Source: an uncultured Desulfuromonadales bacterium (GTDB taxonomy: Bacteria > Desulfobacterota > Desulfuromonadia > Geobacterales > CAIOGM01). From it: a DNA stretch of 46,776 bases. Below are positions 43,701-46,776 of this stretch, in pieces. A model generated the notes under the pieces. It was not told the DNA's origin. It did not search any database and worked only from the letters and a program-made list of their open reading frames with translations. Location: contig CAIYUY010000363.1 in assembly GCA_903929485.1 (NCBI GenBank), positions 1 through 46,776 on the forward strand. The letters run 5' to 3'. Positions within the stretch are counted from its first letter, which is position 1. Every line of letters begins with the position of its first letter. The position numbers and the translations under genes were made by a program.

Positions 43701-46700
43701 CGCCGGATAATCAATCCCCTCCAGAGCCTGGGCAAGTATGGCGTCGGCAGCCAGTTCCCGGTCCGGCAGGTAGGCTCGCCCCCAGGCTCCGCTGTAAAAG
43801 GTGATCCCTTCCGGCGGGGTGGTGGGAAAGAGGTGAAGCGCCCGGTACGACTCGGCCACCTCCCGCGCCACCTGACAGTGGACGGTGGTGATGCCGGAAA
43901 GGGGGAAGAAGCGGCAACCAAGAGCAGCTACGAGCTCATTGACACCGCCGGCGTCCCCTCCCACCACGCATTCATCCGGGGTATTGATGATGAGGAGGTA
44001 GACCCGAGGAAGGAGATGCAGCGCCGCGCGGACCCGAGCCGCGGTAGCCTCCACCACGCCGATACTCCAGGTTATCCCTTCTCCCTCCGGGATGCCCCAG
44101 GCCCGACGGGCCGCCCGGTATTCGCCGGCAAGATCCCGGGTGAAAAGAGTGGACTCTTCCATTCGCTCCCGCATCCCGTCCCGGTCTTGCCAGGCAGCCA
44201 GGGCAAGGAGTCCGGCGGATTCCCCCAGGCTGTAACCGATGACTGCCTGGGGGGCGATACCAAAGTTCCTGATCAGGTCGCTGACCGCACAGCCGACGGC
44301 GACCTGGCCGAAGATGACGGCCCGGGTATCGGCGTCCAGCAGGTTCTGAGGGGCGCCATTCCAAAAAAGCTCCGGCTTGAACTGACCCCGCAGGAAACGG
44401 TTTTGCCGGTCCTGGCGACGGTATATCTCCGGCCAGCGAGCGGATAGCTCGGCCCCCATGCCGGGATAGTGATTGCCGGAACCGGGGAAGACAAAAGCGA
44501 CCTTCCCCATGGGGCCCAAGGGGGTAGTCGTGTAAAAAAGCCGATCGCGCAGAGTCGGATGCAACGCCGGAACCTCTCCGGAGGCAAGCGCCGCCTCTCC
44601 AAGGTCAAGGAGTACCGTCAGCTCTTCAAGAGTCCGGGCAACAAGAGAGAGCGCCGGGGAAGCCGCCGCCTTCACGCTATTCTCCTGACTCCTCTTATGC
44701 CATTGAAAGGCTATCCCGCCAAGAGAGCCTGCTCCGCACAGCTCCCGCCGAAGCAACTCAAGCTCCCGTGATAGTTCCGCCGGTGACTCTCCGGTGATGA
44801 CGAAGAGAGCATCTTCACCCGAACCCGCCGGGAAGAGACAATCCCCCTCCTGGGGGTGGTTCAGCTCCCACCCTTCCAGAACCAGATGGCCGTAACTCCC
44901 GTCAACGCCGAAGACGCTTACCCCCGCCCGGCGAGGGCCTTCAACCCGGTTGCGAAGCCAGTAGCGAGGGGTGGCGGGGAGGAAGAGAGGACTGTTGCCG
45001 GAGAGTGCGGGTAGTGGCGTTGCGGCGCCACGACAGGGGGGGATGATCTCCTGATGAAGCGCCAGGCATCCCCGGATCAGGGAGGCCAATCCCGCGGCAG
45101 CGCCGGTGTGACCGATCTCCCCCGCCAAGGAGGAGACGGCACAGTAGCGGGGGGGAGAATCTTTTGTCCCAAAGAAAGAGGCCAGGGCGGTTGCCTCCAT
45201 CCGGTCCGATGCCGGGTGACCGGGAGCGTGAGCCTCGATGTAGGAGACGGTATGGGGGGAAACTCCTGCCTGGGCGTAGGCGCGCTCCAGCGCCAGAGTG
45301 TAGGCCGTTTCATCCGGGATAACCGTACCGCCGGTGGCCGCGCCGATCCCCCTGATGACGGCGTAAATCCGGTCCCCGTCCCGTTGAGCATCGGTGAGCC
45401 GCTTGAGAACCACCGCACCCGCCCCTTCTCCCACGATACTCCCGTCGGCCTGGGTGGATAAAGGGAGGGCCGTCCCCTTGGGCGAAAACGGTCGACCGGC
45501 ATGGTGCCCCAGGACTGCCCGCGGGTCTCCGGCGAAATCCACTCCCCCTACCAGCGCCCGGTCTATCTCCCCGTTCCGGAGGAGACTCACCGCAATCGCC
45601 AGGGAGCGAATGCCGGAACTCTCTTCGCTGGAGAGAGTAAAGCTGGGACCGCCGACTTTGAACTCTCGGGCGATGCGGCTCGCCACCACACTCCCCAACC
45701 CTCCCATGGTCCGATTGGCGGTAAGGGGGGGGGCGGCGACGTCACGAAGTAGCGCGGTCCACTCTGCAAGCTCCAAAGGGGTCGGATGGAGACCCAGTTC
45801 GGCTGCCCAGGAGGGAGTTTCTCCCGCCAGCGACCACCGATAACTGTAGTTCGAGCTGTTCAGATCCAGGGCGATACCGATAAAGAGCCCGGTCCGGAGG
45901 TTTCCCTCTCGGTGGATACCGGCATCGGCCATGGCCCCCGCGGCCGTCCGGAGCATGAGAAGCTGTTGGGGAAGCATCTCTTCCAACTCTTTGGGAGGAA
46001 TACGGAACTGCTCCGCCGCCACCGCCACTTCGTCCAGATAGAAACCTGCGAAGGAGGTCCCCTTTACTCCTTCTTCCCCAAACTTGCTACTCTCCCGCGC
46101 CCCCCACCAACGACGGGGGGGGGTAGGGAGATCACCGGTTCGCCCGCCAAGTACCCGCTCCTGAAAGGAGCGCAGCGACTGCCAAGGGCCGAAACAGGCG
46201 TCCATCCCCACCACGGCGATGGGTTCGAACGGGGTTATCGTAGGGGCCCATGGCATCCGTTCTGTCTTGGGCGAACAATCCTTGCCCCCGGCATCGATCC
46301 ACTCCTCCACCAGGAGATGAGCATTGATACCGCCAAAGCCGAATGCGCTCACTGCGGCCCGCCGTGGAATCCCCTCCCCACGTCGAATCCAGGGCTCTTC
46401 CTGGGTGAGGACGCGAAAAGGAGTCTGCTCCAGCGCCATCCCCGGTTGCGCGTTATGGAATCCGGCGGTGGGAGGAAGCGTCTCTCTCCCCATGGCCAGC
46501 AGCACCTTGGTCAGAGCCGCGGCGCCGGCGGCGGTGAGAAGATGGCCGATATTGGACTTCACCGAGCCAAGGATGGATGACCTTTCCGGGGGGAACTCCT
46601 TGCCCCAAAGCTCCTTGAGGCTGGCCACTTCCACAGCGTCCCCCACCGGGGTGCCGGTGGCGTGACACTCAATCAGCTCCACGTCCCAGGGGCTCCAGCC

Positions 46701-46776
46701 GGCTTGTTCGTAGGCGGCGCGCATGGCGCGAAGCTGCCCTTCGGAGAGAGGGGCCAAAAGACTCCCCCCCACGTCA
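40737..46776 (-). CDS. pfaC: PUFA-synthase-like multidomain subunit (PfaC/Pfa3 type), 5' end outside window
   Basis: At least 2012 residues are visible, and the frame is open at the window edge. Counted from 46772, the domains in order are: the C-terminal half of a ketosynthase (ECHATGTPVGD, KSNIGHL; 1-160); a second KS-like chain-length-factor domain (about 180-640) in which the active-site stretch reads SSEESSG with Glu in place of Cys; an acyltransferase (FVFPGSGNHYPGMG, Ser in GYSLGES near 845); then two FabA-like dehydratase pairs (about 1270-1650 and 1690-2010). In each pair only the second hotdog keeps the His (SHFVDDRVMPG, AHFYQDPVTPG). This KS-CLF-AT-DH-DH order is like the Pfa3 subunit of myxobacterial PUFA synthases, whereas Shewanella PfaC lacks the AT. 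ACP and KR domains must be in another subunit beyond the edge. The stop overlaps the oleA start. Confidence 0.9.
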   Translation of the reverse strand, partial: DVGGSLLAPLSEGQLRAMRAAYEQAGWSPWDVELIECHATGTPVGDAVEVASLKELWGKEFPPERSSILGSVKSNIGHLLTAAGAAALTKVLLAMGRETLPPTAGFHNAQPGMALEQTPFRVLTQEEPWIRRGEGIPRRAAVSAFGFGGINAHLLVEEWIDAGGKDCSPKTERMPWAPTITPFEPIAVVGMDACFGPWQSLRSFQERVLGGRTGDLPTPPRRWWGARESSKFGEEGVKGTSFAGFYLDEVAVAAEQFRIPPKELEEMLPQQLLMLRTAAGAMADAGIHREGNLRTGLFIGIALDLNSSNYSYRWSLAGETPSWAAELGLHPTPLELAEWTALLRDVAAPPLTANRTMGGLGSVVASRIAREFKVGGPSFTLSSEESSGIRSLAIAVSLLRNGEIDRALVGGVDFAGDPRAVLGHHAGRPFSPKGTALPLSTQADGSIVGEGAGAVVLKRLTDAQRDGDRIYAVIRGIGAATGGTVIPDETAYTLALERAYAQAGVSPHTVSYIEAHAPGHPASDRMEATALASFFGTKDSPPRYCAVSSLAGEIGHTGAAAGLASLIRGCLALHQEIIPPCRGAATPLPALSGNSPLFLPATPRYWLRNRVEGPRRAGVSVFGVDGSYGHLVLEGWELNHPQEGDCLFPAGSGEDALFVITGESPAELSRELELLRRELCGAGSLGGIAFQWHKRSQENSVKAAASPALSLVARTLEELTVLLDLGEAALASGEVPALHPTLRDRLFYTTTPLGPMGKVAFVFPGSGNHYPGMGAELSARWPEIYRRQDRQNRFLRGQFKPELFWNGAPQNLLDADTRAVIFGQVAVGCAVSDLIRNFGIAPQAVIGYSLGESAGLLALAAWQDRDGMRERMEESTLFTRDLAGEYRAARRAWGIPEGEGITWSIGVVEATAARVRAALHLLPRVYLLIINTPDECVVGGDAGGVNELVAALGCRFFPLSGITTVHCQVAREVAESYRALHLFPTTPPEGITFYSGAWGRAYLPDRELAADAILAQALEGIDYPAVIHAAYNDGVRLFLEMGPGSSCSRMINEILDGSPHLARPVVTPGQEPVSATLRFLAQLASERIPLELSSLYEEPPVTVVSSSHHLIRVTPGGAPYLLPLLPQRTFGGAIPLPDLFPHGITPGRVKERVVAGRPNAEHSLDSVIRGFAAAQGARVEAHAAYLRSAQGLTLAMAEALALQASLVAALGGEQFPPHPTSSPPFPQGDGTKSNVAYDREACLEFARGSVARVLGPEFALADTFPTRVRLPDEPLMLVDRIVSLEGDALSMTSGRVVTEHDIHPDAWYLDGGRIPTCIAVEAGQADLFLSGYLGIDFITRGMAVYRLLDAVVTFHRGLPEPGEVINYDIRIERFFRQGETHLFRFFFEATVNGEPLLSMKDGCAGFFTAGELAAGKGIVRPLLELRPENCTLPDDWRELAPMAREQYDALQVDRLRIGDLAGCFGDSFAALSLAHPLTIPGGKMRLVHRVMELDPAGGRYGLGLIRAEADIHPDDWFITSHFVDDRVMPGTLMYECCLQTLRIFLLRMGWVAESPGAAWEPVPGVASRLCCRGQVLETTKIVTYQVTIRRLGYRPEPYAVVDALMYADGKPIVEITSMSVRLTGTTKEKLVALWSRTEQHAPPALPLDLFKPAVYTKEQILAYSNGDPSEGFGEPYRIFDQARKIARLPGPPFQFMDRITAVSGEPWRMKEGARVEAQYLIPTDAWYFAADRQPRIPFAILLEAALQPCGWLAAYVGSALTNPTDLAFRNLGGSAILHRPVTPATGVITAVATLTKAATSGGMIIQEFSFNVADREGTLYQGETMFGFFSREALANQVGIRDAKPYQPTQAETDRGRSCPFPTDLPFPDRQLRMMDQVELFVPDGGPAGFGYIRGTKEVDPNEWFFKAHFYQDPVTPGSLGLESFLQLLKFVAVERWGWRQGELLVAAVPGRRHRWLYRGQVVPTNSRVRVEAWITGVDEQNRILTADGFLSVDGKLIYQMNDFTLKMDGQR

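Overview
The window looks like a chromosomal segment of a deltaproteobacterium of the Desulfuromonadales/Geobacterales type. The evidence is a multiheme c-type cytochrome with eight CXXCH motifs, a haem-binding CXXCH sensor, several PEP-CTERM (exosortase-sorted) proteins, an ole olefin operon next to a PUFA-synthase-like megasynthase, and Gram-negative housekeeping genes (ileS, lspA, lolA, yajQ, rimO, dksA-like). Most genes are GC-rich with good Shine-Dalgarno sites. The PEP-CTERM pair at 6.1-7.8 kb and the PIG-L deacetylase at 34.0-34.8 kb look clearly richer in AT. No tRNA, rRNA, CRISPR array, intact insertion sequence or prophage gene was seen. The taxonomic call is inference from gene content.

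Layout. 0-6 kb: a giant chemoreceptor with a poly-HAMP stalk, then a membrane-anchored TPR protein. 6-14.2 kb: two tandem paralogous secreted proteins (only the second keeps its PEP-CTERM anchor), then a 2085-residue secreted protein with 13 Ig-like repeats, two discoidin-like domains, two PASTA-like domains and an eight-haem C-terminus. 14.4-17.7 kb: ileS-lspA, closed by a bidirectional terminator. 17.75-22.2 kb: a small convergent gene, then a solute-binding sensor kinase, a sigma54-type response regulator and an exported dienelactone hydrolase-like protein. 22.2-25.2 kb: a 374-base spacer holding three DnaA-box-like sites, a PEP-CTERM SGNH lipase/esterase and a radical SAM protein. 25.3-29.6 kb: srkA-like kinase, lolA, yajQ, rimO and a dksA-like gene, separated by palindromic intergenic repeats. 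29.7-36 kb: a haem/HAMP/PAS sensor without an output domain, PPK2 coupled to a putative Na+/H+ antiporter, a Dabb-domain protein, a PIG-L deacetylase and another PEP-CTERM protein.

36.1-46.8 kb (all on the minus strand): a compact operon. A PfaC/Pfa3-like PUFA-synthase subunit (KS-CLF-AT-DH-DH, 5' end outside the window) is followed, with overlapping or near-touching junctions, by oleA, oleB, oleC and oleD, ending in a terminator at the oleD stop. The simplest reading is a dedicated pathway in which a polyketide-type lipid synthase makes acyl chains. OleA would join them head to head, OleD reduce the product, OleC form a beta-lactone and OleB decarboxylate it to a long internal olefin, possibly a polyene. 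This is the most interesting system in the window. The giant cytochrome and the poly-HAMP receptor come next.
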